This document shows positions 1-9,913 of a stretch of 43,739 nucleotides of DNA, one piece after another. Under the pieces are notes generated by a model that was given only the letters and a program-made list of their open reading frames with translations, was not told the origin of the DNA and did no database searches. Each line of letters opens with the position of its first letter. Positions within the stretch are counted from its first letter, which is position 1. Source of the stretch: Helochares maculicollis (taxonomy: Eukaryota; Arthropoda; Insecta; Coleoptera; Hydrophilidae); NCBI GenBank assembly GCA_033557835.1, contig JAWQRO010000302.1, forward strand, positions 1-43,739, written 5' to 3'. The translations under genes were made by a program, and so were the position numbers.

Positions 1-961
1 TATATAAATCCCTTACGAAACGTGCTGGTTTGTTAACGTTAAAGATTTTCTGCTTTAAAATATATAAATGAACATTAGATTAAGCAATAATATAAAGTAG
101 TTTGATGTACAGTCACAAAAGACGGTATTTAAAAAGTCGCTAGCTTTGTAAAATAGACAAATATGTTGGTCTCAGGTTTCATGTATTTTTTTAATGATGA
201 GTAAGCACCTATAAGCATAGTTCTACGCAGGAAGACCAATCTATTATGACTTATATTGTTCATGAAATTGTTTTCTTTGGTTGTTTGTAATTTGAGCTTA
301 TGACGACATTTACGGCTCGGTATTTTAGTGCAAGCACGATATTGATATACAAAACTTACTTATAACTTGTATCTTTGGCAATTAATTACGTTGTGTACGT
401 AATTCGAATTATATGACTCGCAGTTACATGATGCAATCCCAAACAAGATTAGCGCAAGTAGCTAGAAGCCAAACGATTTTGCTTCAAGTGCAAACGATCT
501 AACAAATGGACGACCGACCGAGAGGAAGGAAAAACGGAAAGAGTTTGAAGGAAGCAGGATTAGGGGAAAGGGGCACGTTATAGTAGCAGACATATGCAAG
601 CAGCACAATTGGCATCACGCTGCATTGAGGCAATAAATTGAAAATGTGACGGTTATTAAATCTTCCGCATAAATCGTCCGTCCGAAGAACTTTCCTCCTT
701 TTACATCAGCTTACGAGGATATATCCAACTTACTCGGTTTTTTAAGTCTCTTAGATAAAGAGACGGAGATATGCTAACGCCCCAAAAACTAAAATATCAG
801 CGGAATACTGGGGGAAATGATTTTCAAATGCAATAGAAAGATGTTAGTTTTGATTGAAATGTTTGAAGTGAGCATATTTTGTTTTTTAAAAATGCTGCTG
901 GTTGTTTTGATTTTTGGTTATAAATTTGAGAAATGTAAATCACTGCGTATTATTTTTGCAG
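1..961. other. Non-coding sequence upstream of the exon, probably intron
   Basis: No reading frame of note and no recognisable mobile element. The stretch is AT-rich and ends in a pyrimidine-rich acceptor (tatttttgcag) at 951-961. Because the exon that follows has an acceptor, this is most simply intronic. A 25-codon ATG frame (506-583) in a purine-rich tract has no support and is not called. Confidence 0.5.
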
Positions 962-1226
962 TCGAACGGTGAAAGCACCCCAAGCAAGTCTTACACCCCC
1001 CTGGACGCCTTGTCCAGTATGCAACCGCCAAGCGGGCCCCCAGGGACCCCACACGGGGTGCAATTAGGACCGCACCACCCTCACGTGGGGCCGCATCCTC
1101 CGCCGTTGTCCCCGATGGGCCGGCGTCACGGATGCCCCAGCGCCTTCTCAGCACCCCCTGGTCACTACGGGCCACCAGGCCATCACCCACCTCCAATTCC
1201 GAGCGAACCAGGAAGCTACATTCACG
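962..1226 (+). CDS. Internal coding exon, Pro/Gly/His-rich segment of an unidentified protein
   Basis: The exon is bounded by an acceptor (ttttgcag, ending at 961) and a strong donor (gtaagt, 1227-1232). It is 265 bases long, giving 88 codons plus one base: phase 0 on entry if this frame is right, phase 1 on exit. The peptide opens with a Ser/Thr-rich stretch (SNGESTPSKSYTPLDALSS) and continues as a low-complexity run of Pro, Gly and His (PPSGPPGTPHG, GPHHPH, GHHPPPIP), ending near SYIH. GC content is far above the surroundings. Such Pro/Gly/His-rich linkers are common in insect transcription factors and chromatin cofactors, but no domain is present and I do not recognise the gene. The open frame runs back to 914, but that part is intron read-through and the only start there is a TTG. 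The opposite-strand frame is a shadow. Sure of the exon, unsure of the protein. Confidence 0.65.
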
Positions 1227-3500
1227 GTAAGTAATGTTATTTGTAACGAATCCAAAGAGGGTCGTGCATTTTCATAAAGGACAAAGTTCGCTATTCGTAG
1301 ATATTCGCTAATTGTAGGTACAAAACGACGAAGATTCGTAATGCAAACGCGAATTTAAAATTAATTGCTGGGATGATGATGAATTTTAGTTGCATGTCGT
1401 CGTTGGGTTGGTCGAGTTTTAAATAGTTGCCGGTTACGAAAAGTTAATTTTATGTCTTACGGTGGAACCTGCAAAGTCAATATTTTCATTGTTATGAAAA
1501 TTAGAAAAGTTTTAAATAACTTCTTTTTCCTGTGGATAAAAGCACTTAGTCTGTCGGTCGGAAGGTCGGACGGTTGCCCGAAGAATCGGTTTGGGTTTTT
1601 AAAACGAGGAACGGAAAAAAGGTCGAAGGTGCTTCGTCGGTAGTGAAACGTCAGGGAGAGGGGTGTTACATTTAATTAATCGGAGCTGAACGGCAGTTTG
1701 CTAAGTAAATTAGCAAAAATATTAGGAGGAATTTTGGTCAATAATCTTTAGGGGGGTCAACCGGAGTCAATTACCTCTTCGGTTTATTTGCGGAAATTCC
1801 GGGTCTTAAGAGAGGGGGTATCATGGAATAGAGTTGAATGATTTTTATTGGGGTTGTGTTCCTTTGGTGTTTTGTGACAAAAGGGATGGTTAGTTGTGGA
1901 TCGTTCGGCGATCGGTGTAGCAAGAGTAGGTTGAATAATATCGTAAAGCACGTAGTTGTATGAAACGTATATAGTAGAAGTACATGCGCAAAAGTGGAGG
2001 ACCTGGATAAGATAGAACGGTTTCGTCTCTATATGCGCAGTTGGAATCACCCGTTCGACTTCGCGTTCGGCTCCGGATCGGCTCGGCCCGATTGAATCCG
2101 GTTTCTCGTCTCGTCGACTATTCTAGAGATTCCGTCTCCTTACGGGCATTACTGTGTGTGTATGTGGAGATTTGCACGTTCAAAACTCCTCTTTTTACAT
2201 AGAATTTGCAATCTTTTTTCATAACGTCCATTGTACGGGGCGGCAGAGACACGTAAGTCGGTGTTGTGGTGGTTGTCAATCGTCCAGAAGCCGGCTTTCA
2301 ACCGGCGTGTGTGCGTTTCAACTGAATCATCGCGGCGTTTCCACCAATTGACCGTCGCGACGACCGACCGCATTGTCGCAGTTCACCTCTCCTTCCAACT
2401 TACTACGCCGAATGTTGTTTATGTTTACGTTTTGCAAACTGTTACTCATCTGCGTTGCCCCTTATTGGTATATTATTTAAACATCCTGTGCGGTGAGCTT
2501 TTTGCACTGGCGCGAGGTTAAAACCACTTTTAATTACAATACCAGAGTTAAACTTTGTGCTTATTGAATATTGTGACATTGTTTTTGCGAGGCAACTGGA
2601 TTATCCTTAAATGGTTTATTTTCCTAAAGAAGTACGATGCTATTAGCACGACCTCATCAAGGTGAGTCTACCATTTACCCAATGCGCAGCATGTCCCTTA
2701 ACATTACGCAAGGATAATATTTTGTATCAACAGGTACCAATCTACCTGCCTACCTCAATTCGTCGAGCGCTTACTATACGTATACATGCTGCAATTCGAA
2801 CAAAATATAAATAAACAAATGTCGAAGTGAGAGAAGAGAAAAGAAAGAAACGCGGACGGCGAAACGACTACAAGAAACTCAATACGTTGATCGAGTTGTA
2901 AGCGTAGTAAATTTTTGTCTGGAGTGGAAGTTATTGAAATGCCACATACATATCCCTGATATAAGGTCATTTCACATCCTTATTGTGTAGCGAGATATCC
3001 TTACATCGTTAGTCATATAATATTCATTCGAATGTTTCGCTTTCATATATTCAGAGTTATGTAGCTGCCATTGGCGTGGCTCCGACAATAATATCTACAG
3101 CAAACCAAGCTACCAAGCTGTGTAGCTTCTGCTGCTTTTGGTAAACAGATACACCCGTGTCTGTGTGTAGGTAGCAAATAAATACATTTAAAATTCATAA
3201 TTGTCCTGCGATCAGTTGGACACCCGTGAAAATCAATAAGTCCATGTGGAGGTTGTCGTGTGGGCTTTTACAAATTATTCATCTAATAATCCAGTATCGT
3301 CGTTTTTGCACTTTACATCAACGTGATTGGATTACCTCTCCGTCGTTCATCTCTTCGAATTGTGACGGTATTAAGAGACTATTAATTCAACAATCGAAAT
3401 GTTGTGGAAAAAGATTTAAACTAACGTTCTAGCTTTTTGGCAATTAAGTGATGGCAGATTTTTAATAAGAATGAAAATTTTATTTTATTTCATAGAAACA
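1227..3500. other. Probable intron downstream of the exon, no recognised gene
   Basis: Starts with the exon donor. A CpG-richer patch lies at about 2040-2120 (ttcgacttcgcgttcggctc and following) and another around 2255-2360, where short frames on both strands overlap without motifs. No further exon with convincing splice sites and biased composition was found. No element recognised until about 3.5 kb. Confidence 0.4.
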
Positions 3501-3504
3501 TAAC

Positions 3505-4300
3505 GATTCAATTAGGTACTGTCTGTTTTTTAACAATGGACTTTTGCACTAGACAAGGCTGTGTCATAATTCCACTTTCATAAAATGTCTAATCTTTACT
3601 ATCAAAAACGGAATGAAGTGTGATTTGGCATAGTTACCGACATTAAAAATCTTACCATTTTCAGTTCTGCACGAAGCGAAATGAATAACTGTTTCTAGGC
3701 TCAGGTCAGGGCTATATGGCGGATGTGACACAACCCAGATTCAATAAGTTATGGCGGGCGACCAAAAATGCGTAGAGCTTCGCGTTATCGTGGTGAAAAA
3801 CAATACCCTAGCGATTTGCCACTTCTGGCAGTCTTGCTTGACCTGTTTCGCTCAATTTGGCGAGTTGTTGAACACACGATTGAATCGATCGTTTTGTTGT
3901 TTGGGTAAAATTCAAAGTCTCTTTTATAACCTCACCAGATTGACACCATGATTTGTTTTGGTGAATTTCTGTTTTTGATCTCATTTCGGCTGGGTCATCT
4001 TGCATCACCCAGCATCTTTTTCCAGATTAATGTTATTATAAACTATCGACTATTTTGTCGCAACTAATTAGTCTTTTTTAAAACGAATCAATCTTGTGGC
4101 ATTGCAGATGCTAATGCGTTGAGCCAAGTTTTCTTAAACAATCCGTAGATAGAGTTTCGTGACATAACCAAGCTTTCTTTAATTTGTCCAATGCATGTAT
4201 ACGATTCATTGAACTTCTCTGCAATATCACTAATTGCGTTGATATGAGTCTCATCGACTGTAACTGGAGCATCTTTGAGCATTTTTTAATGTAAAATCGC
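3505..4300 (-). mobile_element. Mariner remnant M1, 5' truncated
   Basis: Minus-strand transposase relics in two or more frames. At 4088-4282 a helix-turn-helix/linker piece (VTVDETHINAISDIAEKFN) matches the second HTH region of mariner transposases. At 3808-4008 comes the part leading to the second catalytic Asp (LPEVANR), followed after a frameshift by a FHHDNAKLY-like box near 3770-3800, which keeps the Asp. The C-terminal tail (a TFYESGIM-like piece near 3560) lies at about 3510-3590. The first HTH is missing, and a 36-bp minisatellite takes over a few tens of bases after the homology ends. No convincing TIR pair. Inactive. Confidence 0.75.
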
Positions 4301-4327
4301 AAGAACGCAAACTGGCAAACCAATTTT

Positions 4328-4537
4328 GACACTGCCTTCGATTCAAGGCAATTCCAATTGCGAGACTGCCTTCAAATGAGACTTTATTGCAATTGAGACA
4401 CTGCCTTCAAATAAGGCTTTATTGCAATTGATACACTGCCTTCGGTTGAAGAACTTATTCCAAATGAGACACTGCTTTCAGTTCAAGGCTTTATTCCAAT
4501 TGAGACACTACCTTCGGTTCAATTCTTTATTCCAATT
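4328..4537. repeat. 36-bp minisatellite, about 6 degenerate copies
   Basis: Tandem units beginning gagacactgccttc and ending in ttattccaatt. The clearest copies are 36 bp long (about 4466-4537); others are 35-36 bp with substitutions. It starts just beyond the truncated 5' part of mariner M1. No coding potential. Confidence 0.85.
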
Positions 4538-4539
4538 GA

Positions 4540-5095
4540 GTTCCATTACCAATCGAGATGGAACATATATATCCCTAGAATTCAACTGTTGAGTGAATCG
4601 GGAAAATTGTAGGTGAGAGAGTAACTATGTAATTGAGCTCTGCTCTGCTTCATGGCGGTAAATTTGGGACGTGTCTACTTGAATTGTAGAGACTCTATTC
4701 TATAGTAGAGAATATCAACCCTTCCCGCAAAATTTCAATCATTGAAGAAAAATACAAATAAAAAAAATTTCAAATTGGCAAAAAGCAAGGGAATTTAGCG
4801 TGATAACTAAAAAAATATGGAAAAAAGCGTGAAGAATGTTATGTTAACAGTTTTCTTACGAATCTACAGACAATTTTCACAAAGAAATTATTTTATCCCT
4901 AAATGCGTTTGAACTTCTTGTTCAGTTGACAAAGCTGATACCGACGAACAGAAATAAAGATACAATTTACAAGAAATATCAAGCAAACACTTAATATATA
5001 GTGTGCACTTATAATCTAAGCTCAAAATATCTACAATTACCCAAGTTTATTTGGACTATCAGAAATGCGTTTTGTACTCAATAAAATTGGAACAA
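4540..5095. other. AT-rich sequence without recognised features
   Basis: Lies between the minisatellite and the duplicated mariner block. No reading frame, no clear repeat, no splice-bounded exon seen. Confidence 0.5.
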
Positions 5096-5097
5096 AA

Positions 5098-6565
5098 TGA
5101 CTCAATAACAAAAGCTCTTTAGCGAGATGACTTAGAAATCCAAATAAAATTTCTATAACAATTTTAATTGACTGCTAATATGCAAAACAGAGCATAATTG
5201 AGTAGTAAGGACCAATTCTTCCAATCTCTTACCTGCTACTCTATATAGTAGCTCACGCTAGTGGCAATTTTTATCACATTCTAAACCTTTCCTCCAATTT
5301 TAGTTATTTGTACAGATTCTTACGATTTTAATAGCTAAACATACAATCCCAAGTAAAATGCTTTTTTACCTAAAATACTTCTGCTAACGCTTCTTAATGA
5401 CCTGCGGAGCGAGAGACAGATTTGAATTGACGTTTATGAAGCCTAAATAGACATTTTTAATTACTAAACGAAGTAGAAAAATCCGAAATATTTTTGATTG
5501 TTAGATACTTAACTTAGTACTTACGAGGTGCGCAAGTTTAAAATGTCGTTTTTTTCATGAAAAATACGCAATTATTTAAGAACAATGGTACAACATTTTT
5601 TATTCAAAGTATTGACCCTCGCTTTTTACACAATTTATCCATCTTTCGGGCAATTTATGGATGCCATTCCAAAAGAAAGCTTCAACTTTCAATGGTATCC
5701 ATTCATCGAGCCTATTTTGTACATTCTCGAAAGTATTGAAGTGTTGCTCAGCCAGTGCGTGTCCCATCGATGAGAAGAGGTGTTCTGATTAACACACTTT
5801 AGCCGAATGTGCAGGAGCGTTGTGATGCTGCAGAATGACTTTGCCGTGACTTCGAGCCCATGCTGGGCGTTTTTCGATCAATGCGTGGTTTAAATTGATC
5901 ACTTGTTGTCGGTAACGAACGGTATTAACTGTTTCGCCGGGCTTAAGAAGCTCGTAGTAGACTACTCCCTACTGATCCCACCACACACACAGCATTGTCT
6001 TCCTCCCAAAACGATCCGGTTTTGTATGTTGATGGTTGTTCTGCCCATGATTACTTATATTTAGAATTCTTAAAATACATCCGTTTTTCATCGCCAGTTA
6101 CAACCCGATGCAAAAAAAACCTTTCTTTTGTGGCGTAAATGCAGCATTGCGCACATAGATTTTCGTCTTTCTACCTGTCGTTCGTTCAGTTTGTTCGGAA
6201 ACCCAGTTTCCAACCTTTTGAATCATCCCCATAGCTCCCAGGCGATCGGAAATAGCTTGCCGAGAGACATTCAACTGCTTCACTAGTATTTGTTGTGATT
6301 GTATATCATCTTCGTCCAATAATGCTTGTAATTTGTCATCTTCAAATTTTTTTGGTCGATTTTCACGTTTTTTTGTCAATAACATTGAAATCGCCACTTT
6401 TAAAACGTTGAAACCTGAGTTTACAAGTCTTGTCAGTTGGAGCAAGATCGCCGTAAGTCTCTACAAGAATTCGATGACTTTCCGATGCCTTTTTCTTTTG
6501 ATCGAACAAGAAAATCATTGCAATCCGCAAATGCTCTTTACTTGGCTCGAAACTCGACATGCTTA
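5098..6565. repeat. Duplicated block, copy A (mariner plus about 425 bp of flank)
   Basis: From ctcaataacaaaagctcttt at about 5100 to about 6565 this sequence is roughly 90% identical by eye to 21083-22625, in the same orientation. The shared part includes about 425 bp outside the left mariner TIR. Relative to copy B, copy A lacks a segment of a little over 50 bp at about 5340; the segment in B is bounded by short atac repeats. Confidence 0.85.
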
Positions 6566-6702
6566 ACACGAAGAAGAAGTATGCTACTAACTCGTAAACA
6601 ACTAAATCACGTGTTGTAATGGGCAGTCTTGCCAAAAAATGGCGCTTTGGGCTCAATATATTTCATTGACAATAAAACGGCAAATTAAAGTTTTGCACTT
6701 GG
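5524..6702 (-). mobile_element. Mariner element A (mellifera-like), full length but decayed
   Basis: Imperfect TIRs lie at 5522-5548 (tacgaggtgcgcaagttt) and 6678-6704 (gttttgcacttggta reading outward), matching at about 19-20 of 27 positions in inverted orientation, each ending at a TA dinucleotide (5522-5523, 6703-6704). Internal length is about 1.18 kb, close to the usual 1.2-1.3 kb. It encodes a minus-strand transposase relic. The FEDDKLQALLDEDD and RQAISDRLGAMGMIQKVGNW segments point to the mellifera group of mariners, from memory of that family. Confidence 0.8.
5560..6560 (-). pseudogene. Mariner transposase pseudogene (element A)
   Basis: The likely start Met is at 6560 (MSSFEPSKEHL). 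The first HTH runs to about 6363, then a frame change near 6365 leads into the second HTH and linker (6098-6445; ISDRLGAMGMIQKVGNW). The first catalytic Asp is present in VTGDEKR, but the usual Trp after EK is Arg. The second catalytic box near 5815-5850 reads HHNAPAH where HDNAPAH is expected, so that Asp is lost. The remainder to the C-terminus is split by stops and frameshifts. Not functional. Confidence 0.75.
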
Positions 6703-7119
6703 TACCTTGATTCACATACCACATGATACACTAGATATAAGTGATTTAATTTTTTTACTGCAAAAAACCATGAAAATATAATACCTACTTCGACTTGTAA
6801 TATCCTTACGATTTTTCTTGCACAGCATTGTTGTATAGCAATAGTTATGCAATAGTGACAAATCAGTTGGGTATTGATTAAATTGGGATTTCGTGCTAAT
6901 TGGCAAAACATATAGTCTTACTGAATTCTGGCTTTATAAATGTTACATTAAGGGCACCCATAAGTAATCAATTTACTTTAGTGGCAATGAAAAAAGACTA
7001 TTTATTTTATGTTCGTGCATTTAGTTGATTATGTAATTTCCTTCGCTATCTTCCTAACAATTTTAACCTTCTGTTTATATCACTTATTTGGCTTTCAAGA
7101 AACGTGATTGCAGGCGAGC

Positions 7120-7760
7120 TCGCGCATTGTGGATATTTTTTAAATTTTAACTCTTTAGAGAATGTTCCATAGAGCGAGGTAAATTTAGTCAAAAAGCGCT
7201 ATGTCGGGTGAATAGGTGCGGTGTGTTGTGAAATGGAAAATTGTTGGCTATTGCAAATGAATTGTCTGTTTCTCCAGGTTTTAGCAAGTCAAAACTTGAA
7301 GGATGGTTAACAGCAGGTACAACCAGTTGATTTTAAAACCTCATTCACTTGCTAAATTCTTGTTCTTGTACAATACCCAGTTGTCATCACAAGCAACAAT
7401 CTTTGAAAACGGATCACTTCGTTGTCTAATCGTTTGCAATATGCAAATTGTACGGCGTAGTTCTATATTTATCTCCAACAAATGATGCGGGGTCATTATT
7501 GTAGACGTTTCCGATTTCGTGAATGTGTCCTTTGCACTATCGACCAAGTAGCCTGAAGAGTGATTGTTAGTTCCTGGATATTCAGTTTGGGATCCGTTTC
7601 GAACGGTGAATTTAAAGCGCCATTCTACAAGCGAGCTGCTTGGACGACTCGCGGACAAGTGGAAATCGTGGTTGGGAAGTTATCTAAGTCTACGTTCTGA
7701 TTTTCAGTACGTCTCCATACATACCGAAATTTTTGATGTTGCACTCATCGCATTAGAATA
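7120..7760 (-). mobile_element. Mariner remnant M3
   Basis: The minus-strand frame at 7341-7658 carries a linker resembling the mariner PHELSE region (TPHHLLEINIE), then DPFSKIVACDDNWVLY, equivalent to the DPF..IVTGDEKW box; one acidic residue of that box has changed (DDNW). Downstream, after frame changes, a TYSPDIALFD-like piece near 7190-7215 matches the PPYSPDLAPSD box with the third Asp. A few HTH-like residues can be followed up to about 7750. No TIRs recognised, and it is heavily decayed. Confidence 0.65.
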
Positions 7761-7998
7761 GAAGGCTTATTAGCCTCACCTTGTCATTAAGCTCTTAAAC
7801 TGTTCTTTCACAAAAAAGTCTCTGGTCTTTTAATTCTCTTTAAATTGTAGGTGATCGGTTTTGCAGCAAAGTTGGAGCATCTATTTTAGTCTTAGAACAC
7901 GGAAACAAAATATGCGCCATGTCTGTAGTTGAATAAGTTACGACGGCTAATAAATCGATCGTTCGTTCTGTCCTCTGAGTTGGGTAAATATAATATTA

Positions 7999-9232
7999 TT
8001 AGGTTGGTTCACATGGAATTGACGATTTTTACTGACAAATAAAAAAACGATATTTTTTCGTACAAAACTATTTATTAACCGCCATTTACATCAGTGCTGC
8101 TTTGCCAACGAGTTGGCAATGAATATATTCCGTGTTTATATAAATCTCTAGTTTTAGAGAGCCCGCATTCGTTAATGGTGGTAATAATGTCAGTTTCGTT
8201 CGTAAATGTTTTGTTTTTTAAACATCAATCCAGATGTTTGAAAAAAGGGTGATCAGCCGGAGGAAGGTGTGGAGAGTATGCAGGATGCGGAAGGCTTTTA
8301 ATGTTTAATTGGTTTATTTTTCAAATCATGAGTTGTTTCGCATGTGGTCGTGCGTTATTATGGAGTAAGATTACTCGAGTCTGTTCGCTAAATGGCCATC
8401 TTTATTCTTGAGTTTTTGAGACATGTTGCTTATTTCGCTACAGTATGTTTTCGCCGTTATTGATTCCCCTGGCTGATGATCTGTTGTTTATTCCTTTTGC
8501 ATACCACCATGCAGTGACCATTACTTTTCTTTGATATAATACTGGCTAGGGGGTATGTTTAAGGGCTTAATCTTTACCCAAAAAATATCCAGATCTTTAG
8601 CAGTTATCGCAAACAACGCATTTTTCGTCACACGTGATAACCCGATTCAAAAATGACTCTCGATTGTTCCTTAACAATAAAGACGATGCGACTTCAAATC
8701 GTCGTCTCTGTTGCAATTGTGTTAATTCATGTCGTATCCATTCATCCAGCTTTTTTACCTTTTCAATGACATCCGAATATCTAACAATGGTGGAATGGGA
8801 AATTCCAAGCTCCGTTGCCTGTTGTCGAACAGTTTTCGGTCTTCTGCGGGACTTGTTTTCAAAGCTGGTATCACCAGAACGAAGCTTAAAGAACCAAAAT
8901 ATGACGGGATTTTCATTAGTAGACCTGGTCCAAAAGCAAAATTAATGTTATTTGTAGGCATTACTGCGTTATGTTGAAGTTTATATTCGTACAAAACGTT
9001 GCGCGTAAATTCTCGATTTACCATGTTGTATGGAGGAATAAAAATATAAAAGTTGTAGAAAAAGATTATCGGCAAATAAATTTATACCAAATATACACCG
9101 AAAATATATACCAAATGTATACCATAGAGTAAAATTAACAAAAATTATCGCCGTCTTTGATGCACGACCGTCCTCAACCACGGTTCGTTTGTCACTGAAC
9201 GTATATCGGCAGTTGTATGTGAACCAACATAA
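7999..9232 (-). mobile_element. Mariner element M4 (cecropia-like), complete with TIRs and TA duplication
   Basis: The left TIR ttaggttggttcacat starts at 7999 and the right TIR atgtgaaccaacataa ends at 9232; they are inverted with one mismatch over the first 16-19 bases. TA dinucleotides flank it at 7997-7998 and 9233-9234. Length is 1234 bp, normal for mariner. The protein relic (VITCDEK box, FFKHLD, ending in a RWQ....NGG motif) resembles the cecropia group, from memory. Confidence 0.88.
8075..9024 (-). pseudogene. Mariner transposase pseudogene (element M4)
   Basis: Likely start at 9024 (MVNREFTRNVLYEYKLQHNA, first HTH). A frameshift near 8890 moves into a 95-residue open stretch (about 8597-8885) with RSGD, the second HTH (ELGISHSTIVRYSDVIEKV), IRHELTQ and the first catalytic Asp in VITCDEKC; the expected Trp is Cys. 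A stop follows at once. The rest, through FFKHLD to the C-terminal stop at 8075-8077, is readable only in shifting frames with several stops. Length to the stop is about 950 bp, near a normal transposase of about 345 codons allowing for indels. Confidence 0.75.
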
Positions 9233-9234
9233 TA

Positions 9235-9777
9235 AAAACAATAAATGTTTAAAGCCGAAAATGTATTGAAGATGGTCAATGAATGTTGCCGCACTTGCGT
9301 GTTGGGTGGAGGCGCATGGAGAGCGGAATTTAACATTAAATGCAAACTACTTTGTAGAGTTGATTCTTAGTCTGACAGTCTGCAAAGTTAAACATCACCG
9401 GCAAAGACACAAAAGTCGAGGCTTGCACAATTAGAGGAAATCATATTGAAAGAGCAAACTCCACGCTTTGATCTTGAAAAATTAACCGCAAAATATTCAA
9501 GAGAGGAAAGCATTAAAATGCGACGTCTATTTTTACACGGCTTGCATTTGAGATTCAACCATCAACAAATTACATTTTCAGCCATGTGATACACAGCCCG
9601 ATAATTTGCACATACACGAGGCATTTGCAAGGTAAAAGTTTTGAAAAATGTTGCACTACTATCTCTAGCTGTGTTATACAACCCGATGGTTGCTTTATTA
9701 AAAATAAATTTGCTGCATGATCTCTTGGTTGTTTGCCAACATTGTATGTTTGTACGTACGACTGTAAATCTGTTTAA
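9235..9777. other. Unannotated AT-rich sequence
   Basis: No reading frame with recognisable motifs, no repeat structure and no splice-bounded exon seen. Confidence 0.45.
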
Positions 9778-9794
9778 ATATGTGTAGTGTCAGA

Positions 9795-9913
9795 ATGTGT
9801 ATAGAGTGAGCTTGTGTATTGAGTGAGCATGTATACAGAGTCAGCATGTATGTAGATTGAGCATGTGTAAAGGGTGAGCATGTGTGTAGAGCGGGATTTT
9901 GTATGGAGTGGAG
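9795..9913. repeat. 17-bp minisatellite, seven copies
   Basis: Seven consecutive units of exactly 17 bp (9795, 9812, 9829, 9846, 9863, 9880, 9897) with consensus atgtgtatagagtgagc; the last two are more degenerate, and a partial unit may precede at about 9778. The Thr/Cys/His-rich minus-strand frame here is only the translation of this repeat. Confidence 0.92.

Noticed and set aside
918..1196. 92-codon minus-strand frame opposite the exon
   Set aside because: Shadow of the GC-rich exon; the plus strand has splice sites and a sensible composition.
2149..2521. Overlapping frames on both strands at 2.15-2.52 kb
   Set aside because: Neither strand shows a motif or splice-bounded exon; a slightly GC-richer patch explains the openness.
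9795..9913. CRISPR-like array
   Set aside because: Units are contiguous, with no unique spacers, in a eukaryotic genome; a plain minisatellite.
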